Shown here piece after piece: positions 30,946 to 41,650 of a DNA stretch of 64,000 nt (positions are counted from its first letter, which is position 1; every line of letters starts with the position of its first letter). A model generated the notes under the pieces. The model ran no database searches. It saw only the letters and a list, made by a program, of their open reading frames with translations, and had not been told where the DNA came from. The translations under genes were made by a program, and so were the position numbers. This DNA is from Verrucomicrobiia bacterium (GTDB lineage: Bacteria; Verrucomicrobiota; Verrucomicrobiia; Limisphaerales; JADLHS01): assembly GCA_026125285.1 (NCBI GenBank), contig JAHCLO010000016.1:83905-147904 (forward strand), read 5' to 3'.

Positions 30946-32320
30946 AATTCACAGCCATCCCTCAGGCGGATGAAAAGTTGGGATGGCGCGGACGGAGTTT
31001 ACCTGCCACAAGGCAGGGATGAAAAAACCACCGCACTCCACGCCAACCCGTTCCAAGTTCACCGTCTTCCGCCAACTCTGCAATCTCATTCCCCAGCATC
31101 TGGTGTCGCAACTGGCCCGCGGCACCGGCGCCCAGGAAAAATCCCGCTCCTTCACGCCGTGGAGTCACGTCGTGAGCTTGCTCTTCGCCCAGTTCACCCA
31201 CGCCCTCGGCCTCAACGATGTGAGCGACAGTTTGCGCCTGCACTCCGGTCCGCTCTCGGCCATTCGCGGCGCCACCCCGCCCAGTCGCAACGGCCTGTCC
31301 ACTGCCAATCGCACCCGCCCTGCCGCCCTGGCCGAACAGCTCTTCTGGAAAACCCTCGAACATTTGCAAAGCCTCTCGCCCGCCTTCGGTGCGGGCCGCG
31401 CTGGCAAACGTCTGGCGCACCGGTTCAAAACCGCCATCCACGTCGTGGACGCCACCACGATCCAACTCGTGGCCCACGCGCTGGATTGGGCCAAGCACCG
31501 CCGCCGCAAGGCCGCCGCCAAATGTCATCTGCGGCTGGACCTGCACAGTTTCCTCCCGCGCTTCGTGCTCATTGACACGGCCCGCGACAACGACGCCAAA
31601 CGCGCCCGCGAGGTCTGCGCCGCCATCCGCGCGGGCGAAATCGTGTTGTTTGACAAGGCGTACGTGGACTTTGTCCACTTGCACGATTTGCACCAGCGTG
31701 GCGTCTTCTGGGTCACCCGCGCCAAGGACAATATGGCCTTCAGGGTGGTCCAGCGCCGCATCAAAAAACCGGCGGGCAAGATCCTGCGCGACGACGAAAT
31801 CCTGCTGACCGGGCCGCAGAGCCGGGCGGATTATCCCCAGCGCCTGCGCCGGGTGGTGGCGCTCGTCGAGGTGGACGGTGTGGAGCGCGAAATGGTCTTC
31901 CTGACGAACAATTTCACTTGGGCCGCCAGCACCGTGGCTGAACTGTATCGCTGCCGCTGGCAGATCGAAGTGTTCTTCAAGCAGATCAAACAGACGTTGC
32001 AACTGGCGGACTTCCTGGGCAACTCGGCCAACGCGGTGCGCTGGCAGGTGTGGACGGCGCTGCTGGTGTATGTGTTGTTGCGCTATCAGGCGTTCCTGTC
32101 GCGCTGGGGCAGCAGCTTCGTGCGGCTCTGGACGTGCGTGCGCGCCGCGCTGTGGTTGAAACTCGACGCCCTGGCGCTGCTCAAAAGCTATGGGACAGCC
32201 GGCGGGGACTTTCGCTTGCTGGGCCAACCGGAAGCCGCGTATCTGCCAGGATTTCGGCCCGCCGCTGCGGGATAGCCGCCGCGCTCCAAACCGACGCCCA
32301 GCGCAGGATGAACTGAAATT
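30946..32320 (+). mobile_element. IS4-family element
   Basis: About 1,375 bp. Suggested ends are AATTCACAGCCATCC at the left and AATTTCAGTTCATCC inward from the right, matching at 11 or more of 15 positions. No target duplication was found (left flank ATTGAAATC, right flank CCTTAACTC), so the junction may have suffered a deletion, or the ends may be off by a few bases. It lies 20 bp from ISKra4. Confidence 0.75.
31019..32275 (+). CDS. IS4-family transposase
   Basis: A 418-aa intact frame from MKKPPHSTPTRSKFTVFRQL. The N-terminal domain is DUF4372-like (LCNLIPQHLVSQLARGTGAQ, SRSFTPWSHVVSLLFAQFTH), and the DDE fold shows HVVDATTIQL, VLFDKAYVDF and the YREK-like segment YRCRWQIEVFFKQIKQTL, all typical of IS4 transposases. 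No frameshift was seen; this is the best-preserved transposase here besides the two-frame IS630 enzymes. Confidence 0.92.
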   Translation: MKKPPHSTPTRSKFTVFRQLCNLIPQHLVSQLARGTGAQEKSRSFTPWSHVVSLLFAQFTHALGLNDVSDSLRLHSGPLSAIRGATPPSRNGLSTANRTRPAALAEQLFWKTLEHLQSLSPAFGAGRAGKRLAHRFKTAIHVVDATTIQLVAHALDWAKHRRRKAAAKCHLRLDLHSFLPRFVLIDTARDNDAKRAREVCAAIRAGEIVLFDKAYVDFVHLHDLHQRGVFWVTRAKDNMAFRVVQRRIKKPAGKILRDDEILLTGPQSRADYPQRLRRVVALVEVDGVEREMVFLTNNFTWAASTVAELYRCRWQIEVFFKQIKQTLQLADFLGNSANAVRWQVWTALLVYVLLRYQAFLSRWGSSFVRLWTCVRAALWLKLDALALLKSYGTAGGDFRLLGQPEAAYLPGFRPAAAG

Positions 32321-33714
32321 CCTTAACTCCACTTTCAAATCGCCCCCTGTGTTTCTTCGGAAACCATCGGGATCAGGCAGCGTCTATCAGCCTTGGGGGA
32401 TGATTGTGAAATCAATTACATAGACGGGCAACCGCCCGAGGTTTCGTACGTTGGGTTCCAGAATTCGTATCTGAAAACGGGCCATTCCAACACGGTCATT
32501 TACATGGCTTCGGACGATGTGGCGATTAGGACGATGGACTTCTATTTTTCGACGAATGGCGGCTTGGATTGGAGTGCGATTGAGGAGGGATATGTTCCTC
32601 CGACGCCCCCAACTTACGGCGCGGTGTTTCCATGGTTGGTCCCGGGGGAACTGGCGCTCACGACTGACCTCATGCTTCGAGTCGTGGCGCGGGACACCTC
32701 TGGCAATTGGGGCGAGCAGGTTGCAGGACCTTACACCGTTCTCGACGGCTCCGCACCTTCCGTTACCCTGCTTTCACCGAATGGGGGTGAAGTGTGGGAC
32801 ATGGGGACAACCCAGGAGATTCGCTGGCACATGTCCTCGGCCAATCCACTCGCCTGGATCCAACTCCTGTTTCATTACGACAATAGCGTTGATTTCGTTT
32901 CCACCACGGTACCTGTTGGCGCGACCGCGCAATCGTGGATGTTGCCAAGCCCGTTTGCCACCTCGTCTGGAAAGATCCAGATTCGAGTTCAAGACGTGAA
33001 CGGGAATCTCGCGGTTGATTTTAGCGACGCCTTCTTCACCATTCGCGATACGTCAGCCCCGCCGCCGGTACCGTGGATGACGCCTACAAATATCACGTCC
33101 ACGGTCGCAGGTGATCCGGGGGAACGCCGAGAATTGTGACGGATGCGAGTGGAATCGCGCACTTGATTTATGGTTTGAACCACGACGCGAACGCTCGCAC
33201 CATCAACTTCCGCTACAAGAAAAAAATTGGATCGAATTGGACTTCGCCGACGGCGGTAAATCTGGACGTGCAATCCGTGGACAGTCAGGTCGGCGGTTCG
33301 TATTCAATCAACGATTGGCGGTTCGCGGTAGATGCCCAAGGCCGCCCCCACGTTGTCTGGGGCACCAGTTTTCCGACGTTTTCTGAATTCAACAAGGCAG
33401 ACATCTACTATAGCTCTTTCGACGGCTCTACTTGGAGCGCACCCAAAATGTATCGGACGGTATCCGGGGGGCATTCAACGTCAATACTCTCTCGTGGAGC
33501 ACCAGGCAGAACATGCCTTTCGCGCAAGCAAATTGTGCATCGGCGGTGGTGAACGGAAAGCTGTACATCCTTGGTGGAACCGCGTTTTTGCGCGTTTACG
33601 AGTACAATCCGGGGAGCGACTCCTGGCTGAGAAAATCGGACGCCCCAACTGCACTGGATAGCGGTGGTGCCGGGGTGGTGGATGGAAAAATCTACGTGAT
33701 TTCGCCGAATGCTA
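32321..33714 (+). pseudogene. giant gene segment 5: Ig-like, BNR-like and first Kelch units
   Basis: After the IS4 element the frame is open from 32327 and reads into GDDCEINYIDGQPPEVSYVG, an Ig-like unit with VTLLSPNGGEVWDMGTTQEI, then, after a lost base in a G5 run (33118-33122), BNR-like repeats (AVDAQGRPHVVWG). After another lost base in a G6 run (33466-33471) it gives Kelch-like units (ASAVVNGKLYILGGTAFLRV). It ends at IS630-2, and the TA rejoining to 34839 gives ISPNANSTSIYSPATDSW. Confidence 0.8.
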
Positions 33715-34836
33715 AACACAACGTCATAAGTAATTGCATATATCAAATCCCACAAAGACGTCGCAGAGTGGCGTTAGGCCGGGACCAAAGGCGAAATGTT
33801 GGTTCGACCGCGGCAATGACTTCATCCAGAGCGGCGAAGTAGCGGTTATGAAGGCAGCGCCGCCGGATGAGCTTCCAGACACGTTCGATCGGATTGAGTT
33901 CCGGACTGTAGGGCGGCAGAAAGTGCAGACAAAAGTGCCCGGCCACTTCGTCGCGCCAAGCTTCGTGCAGACAGGCATGGTGATAACGGGCGTTGTCGAT
34001 GATGATTACCATCTTTCGACCTCCCCGACGATGGCGGCGCAGCTTCCGATAAAAGTCCCAGCAGGTTTGGGCATCAAACATTCCGTTGGGTCGGGACATC
34101 ACCAGCATGCCGTCGTTGAGCCGCACGGCCCCGAAATAGCTGATGCTCTTTCGGGTCGGAGCGTGAAGACAGATCGGGTCGTCCACTTCGGGTGGGACCC
34201 ACATCCGGCAACGCGAGCCGTGCTGTTGGAAGTGAACCTCATCCATCGCCCACAGATCGAGGTCGTTTCTGCGTGCCAGTGCGTGGAGTTTTTTTATGCG
34301 CAGCTTGCAACAGGGGGTCGGCTTTGGCCACTTGCGGACGGGGTTTGCGCAGACGAAAACCCAACTGCCGGAACAACCGCTGACATTGGCGCACCTTTAG
34401 CCTTACCCCCAACTCTCGCTCCAGGAACGCAGACAGAGTCGGGCCATCCCACATCTGCGTCGCCAGCCCATACTTTTCCGGGCTGTCGCGCAACGCCGCT
34501 TCCACCTTGGCCAGTTGCTGGTTGTTCAAACGACTGGGACGCCCGAGACGTTGACCTTCTGCCAAGCCGGCCAATCCCTCGGTTTCAAAACGCTGCACCC
34601 AGTTTACGACGCTGTGGTGGCAATCACCCAGCAGTTGCGCCACCCGAGGGCAGGTCATGCCTTGAGCCACGAGCAATACGCCGTGGAGTCGGTGATCATA
34701 GCGCGACGCATCGTTGCGCCGAATCTCATCTTGGAGCGCCATGATCATGTTTTCTTGGTCGGAGATAGTGAGCGGTTTCATCAACCGGACCATACTTCCG
34801 CCTGGCACTATATGCAATTACTTATGACGTTGTGTT
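33715..34836 (-). mobile_element. IS630-family element 2
   Basis: 1,122 bp flanked by TA (33713-33714 and 34837-34838). The ends are AACACAACGTCATAAGTAAT and the same sequence inward from the right, an almost perfect inverted repeat of about 28 bp. Different from element 1 in both ends and transposase. It interrupts a Kelch repeat of the giant gene. Confidence 0.93.
33743..34793 (-). CDS. IS630 transposase 2, two frames
   Basis: Frame 1 carries the HTH domains (GMTCPRVAQLLGDCHHSVVN, GRPSRLNNQQLAKVEAALRD) and frame 2 the nuclease (MDEVHFQQHGSR, MVIIIDNARYHHA, LNPIERVWKLIRRR) ending at 33743. The switch is at a run of seven A on the coding strand (34289-34295), the usual slippery site of this family. 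DDE residues present, so potentially active. Confidence 0.88.
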
Positions 34837-34838
34837 TA

Positions 34839-37345
34839 ACAGCACTTCCATTTACAGCCCCGCGACCGATTCTTGGACAACCGCCCCGCGTGTCCCAACC
34901 GCGCGGCAGGGATTGGCAGTGGCGGTCGTGTCGGGAAAGGTCTATGCCATTGGCGGCCAGAACTCGGCAAAGAATGAAGTGTTCGACCCGGGCACCGGAA
35001 GCTGGACGGTCAAATCGGACATGCCCACGGCAAGAGGGTGGCCGGCTATCGCAGTGGTCGCCAACCGAATCTATGTCATCGGCGGAAGGGCCAGCAACGG
35101 CGCCAACCTGAGAACGATAGATGTTTATGATCCGGCGACTGATGCGTGGACCTCGCGAACGAGTCCGGCCGGGGTTCAATGGCCAGCAAAGGAAGGCGCA
35201 GTTGCCGCTGTCGTGAGTGGCAGGATTTACTTGATGGGTGGGCGAACGGGGAATAGTTATCTCAACACGGTTGACGAGTGCGATCCGACCACGGATTCGT
35301 GGATTCCTATGAACACCATGAGTGATGCCCGGGCATATTTCGGTGGTGGGGTAATTGGATCGGAACTGTATGTGGCTGGGGGTACGGAATTCAACGGGTC
35401 ATTCCCTAACACGTTGGCGTCGGCGGAGAAAGCCACAATCTCGACGAGTCTAGTTGGCGCACAGTCATCGTCACCTGTTGTCGCTGTGGATGAGTCGAAT
35501 ACTGTCCATGTCGCATGGGGCGATGGCATCGTGTGGCAGCCAGACCCCAACAGCATCGTGGGTTTTTCCGTCACAGGAAGTAACAACATTTACTACCGCA
35601 CTAAAGAAAGCGGGCAACCGCTTTCGACTGCAGTGCAACTGACGACAAGTGGAGCAAGCGTTAGTCCCGACCTAGCGGTGGGAGTGAATAACGCCCTACA
35701 CTTGGCTTATATCGACTATCCGTCTGGCAATGGCGCCGCAATGTACATGGAAAAAAATGGCGGAGGTTGGAGCGTACCGATCATCGCTGCGCCTCAAGCC
35801 ACTGATCTGTTGCGAATCGCAAGTGATGCCAGTCATCAAGTCCACTTGGTCTGGCGTTACTGGAACGACGCGATCAACCAGAGCACAATGCAATACCGCT
35901 CCGGCAGTGCCGATTCGTGGACTTCGGTCGAAAACATCACCACGAATGGAACTCCCCAACGTCCCACGATCAGCGTAGATTCGCTCGGGCGCCCACACGT
36001 TACCTGCGAAGATTGGCAGTGGCCCGAGAAACTGCTTTACACATACAAGCGACAGAACTGGGTCTCGCCGATCAAACTCAATCACGACAGCCAAGTCGTC
36101 GCAAATTCCAGCAGTGATGCCAGTCTCGCACGAACGAATGACGAGATGCACGCCGTGTGGCTTTCCTGGTTCAATGGAAATTCCGAAGTCTTTTACAACT
36201 ACGCGGTGGTCGGCAGTACCAATGACATTTCTCCACCTTCCGTTTCGGTGATTGCGCCCCATGCCGGTGAAGTTCTGTCTGTCGGCTCATCCACGACTAT
36301 TCTGTGGGAGGCTCTCGATGATCAAGGCGTCGCCAGTGTTGACATTCACTTGACTACGGACGGTGGTATCTCTTGGTCGGTCATCGCAACGAGCGAATTG
36401 AACGACGGCCAGTTCTCTTGGATTGTCAGCGATACGGGAACAAGTATCGCCCAAATCAAGGTTTCGGCGCGGGACTTGATGGGGAATGTGAATTACTCCA
36501 CTTCCGGCCCATTCACAACTGCGGACCTGACACCGCCTTCAGTTTCTCTCATTTCGCCGACCGGCGGTGTGACGCTCTCTGGAAATGCAAATGCTAATCT
36601 CACATGGAGTGGCAGCGATAATGTCGGGATTACGCGCATTGACCTGGAATACTCGCTCGACGGCGGGCAGAGTTGGCTGGTGCTGGCCAGTGGACTATCC
36701 AATCTGGGTTCGTACACATGGTCAGTTCCGAACACACCTACGACGACACTACTGATCCGCGCGACCGCCGGAGATGCCGCAGGCCTTGCAGCGTCTGCGA
36801 CATCCGGTCTCTTGACGATTGTGAAAGGAAACACATCCCCAATAACTCCTCATAGCCCGTTCCCATTGAATGGGGCAACGAATATTCCTCTCACTCTTGC
36901 GAATTTGGCATGGAGCGGTGGTGATGTTGATGGGGACGTACTGGAGCAACAACTGTCATTTGGAGCGAATAGTAATCTCCCGTTGGTTTATGCCGGCACG
37001 GCTACTTTGTTGCACATAGGTTTACTTCGGCCGGAAACCACGTACACATGGCAAGTAACAGTGTCCGACGGGATCACGACAACCATTGGCCCGGTTTGGT
37101 ATTTCACCACAGAATCGGGAAGCTTCTCCCATCTGGCCCTGCGGGAAATCCAGTGCTTTGATGACGGTGTTTGGATCGAGTTCACCGGACTCCTTTTTGG
37201 TGAGGTTTACCAGCTTCAAATCTCTCCGGACTTGACCAATTGGACGACGGAAGCAACGCTCAATGCCATCCAATCAACGATCACTTTTCAGGACTCCTCA
37301 GCTACCAATCTGCAGCGGCGATTCTATCGCTTGATTGCGCCCTAA
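34839..37345 (+). pseudogene. giant gene segment 6: Kelch, BNR-like, Ig-like and C-terminal module
   Basis: About 835 codons without interruption. Four or so Kelch units (GKVYAIGGQNSAKNEVFDPG, NRIYVIGGRASNGANLRTID, GRIYLMGGRTGNSYLNTVDE, SELYVAGG) are followed by BNR-like repeats (SVDSLGRPHVTCEDW), two Ig-like units (PSVSVIAPHAGEVLSVGSST and PSVSLISPTGGVTLSGNANA), an FN3-like unit and the C-terminal module with YQLQISPDLTNWTTEATL ending in RRFYRLIAP. This portion alone could still be read from an internal start but would lack a signal peptide. Confidence 0.85.
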
Positions 37346-37416
37346 GTTACTGGTTCAGGGCGACGCTTTGCGACGCGACCAAAGATGCGAAACATATCGG
37401 TAGTAATCAACAGCTA

Positions 37417-38510
37417 GTGCTTAATTGCATAGATTAACGATAGTATTCCGAAGCTGGGATCCCTTTACTTCGCGCTTCCGCCATTTGAATGGTTTTGCGT
37501 GGTGACCGTACGCCTCAATAGAGGCTCCGATGGCTTGGCGTAGCTCTGCTGTGCTTCTGGCGCTGAGGCCACGCAGGGCCTTGCGCGAGAGGATTCCGAA
37601 CCAGATCTCCACTTGATTGAGCCAACTGGCTGAAGTCGGCGTGAAATGGAAATGGACATTGGAATGTGCGGCTAGCCAAGCATCGCACTTTTTTGTGCGT
37701 GTAGCAGTCCAAAATCATGCAATTCCTGCTCGGCCGGAGCTGGCTACCACTTCCAGATCCATAGACCAGGGAACCTCGCGTTTCGCCGGAGCTGGGTGAT
37801 GGTCTTCACTTGCCCGGTGCTGTACCTCCAGCGCCAGTGTTGAGCGTGCCGTGGCGTTTGTAGGTGCTCGAGCCCGCGAACGATCTTGCCATTGAACCAG
37901 CCCTGACATAGCCCGTCTTGCGCCCAAGGGCTGGATATTTGGGTTTTCGTCTACTGAGATCACCAGCGCTCTTCGGGGGATTGAGATACAAGCCCACACA
38001 CGCGGCCTTGGCAAAACTCCTTGTCCGTGCTCACACACCAGGAACGTTGCCGTTGCAAGCAGATTCCTCATGGCGCAGAACCCGCCACGGCATGGACCGA
38101 GCCGTTGAGCGCAGCGGCCACCGCCGGGCCGTCAGTCCGCGGGCAGCCACCGCAGGGGGCGGTTGCTCCAGAAGCGCCAATACCCGGTTGCGGAATTTCG
38201 CCATAAACCGGCTTGGCTCCCGGTCGAGGGCCATCCCGCAACCCAGCCAAGCCGCGCGCTACAAAACGTTGCCGCCATTTAATGACGGTGTTGGAACGGG
38301 TGTGAGCGCTGCGAGCAACCTCTTGGACTCGTTTGCCGGCCAGACAGCCCAGGATGATCCGAGCCCGTTCCACAACTTGCTTAGATTCGGTCCGACTACC
38401 AGCCAACCGCTCCAACTCCTGCCGGTCTTCCGGACCACACGTAATTGCGGGCGCATTTCTTGCCATGCACCCCAGCATATAATATATCGCTTAACATTGC
38501 AAGTAAGCAC
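37417..38510 (-). mobile_element. IS630-family element 3, degenerate
   Basis: 1,094 bp flanked by TA (37415-37416 and 38511-38512), with ends GTGCTTAATTGCA and, inward from the right, GTGCTTACTTGCA. The repeats are less perfect than in elements 1 and 2 and the transposase is broken, so this is an old insertion. It lies 71 bp past the giant gene's stop. Confidence 0.85.
37421..38466 (-). pseudogene. IS630 transposase 3, decayed
   Basis: Starts at 38466 with MARNAPAITCGPEDRQELER and the HTH segment RVQEVARSAHTRSNTVIKWR. Later pieces (VISVDENPNIQPL near 37940, NQVEIWFGILSRKALRGLSA near 37600) show the DDE domain in several frames; at least four indels. Confidence 0.82.
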
Positions 38511-38512
38511 TA

Positions 38513-38882
38513 GGTTGGGAATGCTCCAGTTGGCAGCGCGGGAGAACTCAGTCCGGGCGGTTCGCCGGGCACGATCACCATCGTCGGCAGTTACACGCAT
38601 CTGGCGTTGACCCCCAGCTACGGTCCAACCGCACTCACCTTGCAGGTCGCGAATCTCATTGGCGGCGCTCAAACGAACTCGTTCGATCTCACGGGCGACC
38701 TGCCGGCGCTGGAACTACTGCTTCCGCCCGGCGTGTCGGGTCCATTCCGTTTTCAAGGTTCGAGCAATCTGGTGGACTGGATTGATCTCTCCACCAACAC
38801 GCCGTCCGGGCAGGTGTTCCGGTTCGTTGACCTGGAGGCCTCCGGCTTGACTCATCGTTTCTATCGCGCCGTCAGCCCGTGA
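38513..38882 (+). pseudogene. secreted-protein 3' end, copy 1
   Basis: Open frame without a start: GELSPGGSPGTITIVGSYTH, then TPSYGPTALTLQVANLIGG, GPFRFQGSSNLVDWIDLSTN and a stop after HRFYRAVSP. This is the C-terminal end of a Verrucomicrobiota autotransporter-like or beta-strand-repeat protein. The domain DQLVVAG...NGFTP found in the copy at 43430-43925 is missing between YTH and LALTP, so it carries an internal deletion as well as lacking the 5' part. Confidence 0.75.
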
Positions 38883-39137
38883 AGAATCGTAGTGGGACAG
38901 CGCGTCCTGCCTGTCTCGGTTCATCTCCGCGAGAGATCACAACGCGGCGAAACCGCAACCCGGCGATGAGGGTCGGAGAGGAGGGTTTGACTCCTCCCCG
39001 CCCTCCCAAACCGGACGGGCGGATTTCCCGCATCCGGCTTTCCGGTTCGTGGCTCCCGATGGGCTGGCTCAGGCACTCGTCGCAGGGCGTTGGGACTTGG
39101 ATCCGGCGTGAATTTCGGTCCTTTTGTGAAAGAGCGG
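38883..39137. other. intergenic with dispersed phrase
   Basis: Contains gtgggacagcgcgtcctgcc, which recurs in diverged form after the stop at 42517 (taggacagcgcggcccgcc), and a palindromic GC-rich block around 38970-39060. No gene seen. Confidence 0.4.
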
Positions 39138-40552
39138 CCTAAAATTGAGGTTCCTGCCGGAATGTTTTGCAGCACTCAACGGTTTTTTCAGGGCATGGTC
39201 TCAGGCCTCCAGCGGTTGCAGCTGATGGACGCGGGAGAGAATTTTTTCGGTCCAGGTCCGAAGGACCGGCGAATCGGCCAAGCGCAGTGTGGGGCGGTTC
39301 TGTGGTCGGGTCAGTTCTCCCGGCAGCCAGAATAGTCTGTAGCGCAGCGTGCCCAGCGTCAGGTCCTGCCACTCTGGAGGCAGGCAGGTGCGTTGGAAGG
39401 TAGTGACTAAATTGTGGGCCAGCCGAATCACTTCCAAGTAGAGCGCATTGGCGGCAAAGTCCCCGGTTGGGATCTTTCTGCAGAGCGAACTTTCCTGCAG
39501 TTCGTAGATGCGCGCCTCCATGCCTGCACGCCCATCATAGAAATGCCACACTCCCTCCGGAGTGAGCGTCAGATTGGTAATCCGCCCGATACAAATAGCT
39601 TCCCAGATTGAACAGGGTCGGCTCGGGCTCGTTATGCCCAGCTGCCGCCGCGCGACGATGAAGCGCCGCGCCTGGGACCAGCCAGTGGTTTGAAGTTCCA
39701 CGCATTTCACAGGCGATTGCACTGTAGCGCAAGCCACCCAGTTTGCGTTTCAGCCTCAGCCGCGCGCCACCACCGCGATTGGGGCGGTCGCCATATCTGG
39801 CAACACAGGCCGTAACCGAAGCCGGCATCGGCCTGAACTCGCAACTGCGCATGTCCCCGGCGCGCGCTCAAACCACTGGCCAACAGCCTCGACGGCACTG
39901 TTCTCCTGGGCGCCTGCATTGCCCGGTCGTGTTCGGTGTCCCAAAGCAGCGAGGAGTTCGCCTCCAGACAGAGGAGCGGATTATAGGAACGTTTGCCGCG
40001 GTAGCGCGGATTATAGCCAACCTCCGCCTGCTCCTGATGTCCGAAGACCGTGACGACGGTGCTGTCCAGATCCAGGATCAAGCGGGAGCGATGATCGGTT
40101 TCAATGAATGAACTGTTGCTGAAGTTGATCGTTACGCGATGAAGTTGGTGTCTGAAATCCTCCGGTGCTCCGGCTCAGAACCGGCGCAGCGTTTGTGGGT
40201 CAGGATCATCCGCAGTCCGGTCAGATACTGAAAGGCTCCGTTGGCGTGGAGGAAGGAAGAGGTCTCGATGCGGCCCAAACCCAGCAGGATCGGATACAGG
40301 AGTGCCAGCGTCATCTGCGACAGACTGTAGCGTTGATTGCGCCGGGGATACCGCAGATGGCGGCGTTGGTCTCAATTGCAGCACTCGTGTAAATTCGTGA
40401 AAGAAGTAAACGCCGCCATAGTGCGTCAAACCCCCGTGATTACAGGCGATCTTGAGGTTTCTGGGTGCGCGGCGCATGTTGAGCCTCACTTCACTAAAAG
40501 GGAGGTAAGGCTCAAAACTTAAAAAGGCCATTGCGGCCCGTCAATATCTAGG
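39138..40552 (-). mobile_element. IS1380-family element, degenerate
   Basis: About 1,415 bp with ends CCTAAAATTGAGG and, inward from the right, CCTAGATATTGACGG. No target duplication is visible (GCGG at left, GAAA at right). The right end abuts the truncated group II intron, suggesting the insertion removed its 3' part. Confidence 0.7.
39201..40531 (-). pseudogene. IS1380 transposase, several frameshifts
   Basis: Recognisable pieces in order: GGLTHYGGVYFFHEFTRVLQ (N-terminus), MILDLDSTVVTVFGHQEQAE and YNPRYRGKRSYNPLLCLEAN (catalytic core), and a C-terminal part with NALYLEVIRLAHNLVTTFQR and TLRYRLFWLPGELTRPQNRP. Frames shift at least three times, so no functional protein is possible. Confidence 0.85.
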
Positions 40553-41191
40553 GAAAATCGCATGGCCACCCCGCTTTTCACGCCGGAAATAGGTGGGAAG
40601 CAACTCACCAACCGCGCAAGCTCGCGCTCCGCTCACCCCTTCCAGGGCGGCCCACTGGCCCCCGGCGCTCCGTCCCCAGGCGATCTTTCATCGCGCCGAC
40701 GCGCAAAGCCTCGCGGCACTACGTCGGCCTTTGTGAGATGGGTCCGGTGCGGCGGCGACCACCACGTTCCTACGTCCCTTCGCTCCACGGTCGCTACCCG
40801 CTTCTTCGCTACTACGGACGCGCTGACCCCGACAGAGCCGTTCGTCGCCCTCTGCCGTGGTTCCCTGATTCACGTCTCTCTGACTTCCGACCATGCTGCC
40901 TCCAACCATCTGCGGTTCTCTGCCGGACGCACTCCACTCCCCCCTCAGCGCCGACAGCACTATTTTGTTCGGGCTTCGCCCTTTCGCTCGCAGGCTCGCC
41001 AGAACCGCCGACCGAATCGAGTTCACAGGGTGGCGGTCATACCGCCACGGCGTTACGGCCTGGTCGTTCTCCTCCCGATGCTCTCCACCCGGGGGTATCG
41101 CCCCGATGCAGTTTCGTTCGGATACTGGCCCTACAGTGTCGGCCAGGTCAGGGACTTTCACCCCGCTGTCAAAGAGCGCTCTCAGGCGCAC
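40553..41191 (-). ncRNA. group II intron 5' fragment (no maturase)
   Basis: The minus strand starts GTGCGCC at 41191, fitting the GUGYG start of group II introns, and continues with blocks I associate with the intron RNA and 5' region of these elements: GGGTGAAAGTCCCTGACC, GGCGGTTCTGGCGAGCCTGC, GTCGGAAGTCAGAGAGACGT and AGGGCGACGAACGGC. The expected reverse transcriptase frame is absent because the sequence ends at the IS1380 element. A hairpin (GCGGACTTCAGTCCGC at 41196-41211) lies just before the 5' end, as is usual for group IIC targets. Frames on either strand here are spurious. Recognition is from memory of similar introns, not a fold. Confidence 0.55.
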
Positions 41192-41342
41192 GAGCGCGGA
41201 CTTCAGTCCGCTTCACCGTGCCAATGGAAGGAAGCGCCGCCGATTTCCACGACGTTCGGACTTGCGGATGCTGAAGCGGCATAAATGCCGCGCTCCAAAA
41301 AACAATCCGTGTCCATCGCTGCTCATTCTGTTGCCTTGTGCC

Positions 41343-41650
41343 TTACAACAGGCCGACTTCGCGTTCGACAATCAGAATTTCCTCCTGCTGAAATTCCTGT
41401 TTCAAAGACTTCTTGAGATTTGCAGGGAACGCGCGCGCACCGGCGGCGTCCTGACTGATCACCCGATAAATCACGATCTCGTCGCGATACGTCAGGTTGC
41501 CGAATTTCCAGAATCCCTGATTCGGCTGCGGAAAAAACGTCAGCCCCTCGAAGTGCTCCAGAAGCCTGCCCTGCAGATTTTGAAATCGGGTAGGTCAAAG
41601 GGCGTTTCGTCGTTGTAGAAAAGCGGGATGAAAATGTCATACTCTTTCAC
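41343..41650 (-). pseudogene. small protein of an overlapping pair, frameshifted
   Basis: A GTG at 41650 opens VKEYDIFIPLFYNDETPFDL PDF, then one base is off and the other frame continues as LQGRLLEHFEGLTFFPQPNQ, YRDEIVIYRVISQDAAGARA and KKSLKQEFQQEEILIVEREV to a stop at 41343; about 100 aa if repaired. Family not recognised. Its start overlaps the end of the upstream gene by 14 nt, which suggests a two-gene unit of the toxin-antitoxin type. Confidence 0.6.

Larger units (their letters stand above)
21370..37345 (+). pseudogene. giant secreted Ig/CARDB/Kelch protein gene split by six transposon insertions
   Basis: One coding sequence can be rejoined from seven segments: 21370-21423, 22587-23215, 24651-24877, 27765-29560, 30936-30945, 32321-33714 and 34839-37345. 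Removing each element with one copy of its target duplication restores the frame exactly at the IS630-1, both IS3a, ISKra4 and IS630-2 junctions; the IS4 junction lacks a visible duplication. About 6.6 kb, near 2,200 aa. Order: signal peptide (MKHRISNAQLIVALPAVLGT), unknown N-domain, IPT/TIG-like domain, Ig-like domain, CARDB-like domain, more Ig-like, BNR-like repeats, Kelch repeats, two Ig-like domains and the lineage's usual C-terminal module ending RRFYRLIAP. Three 1-nt frameshifts lie in homopolymers (28623-28631, 33118-33122, 33466-33471). Probable surface or secreted adhesin-like protein, now inactive. Confidence 0.85.

Noticed and set aside
40688..41274. Several 150-240-codon frames on both strands over the intron-like region
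   Set aside because: These translations recur as spurious proteins wherever the intron-type sequence occurs; the region reads better as structured RNA.
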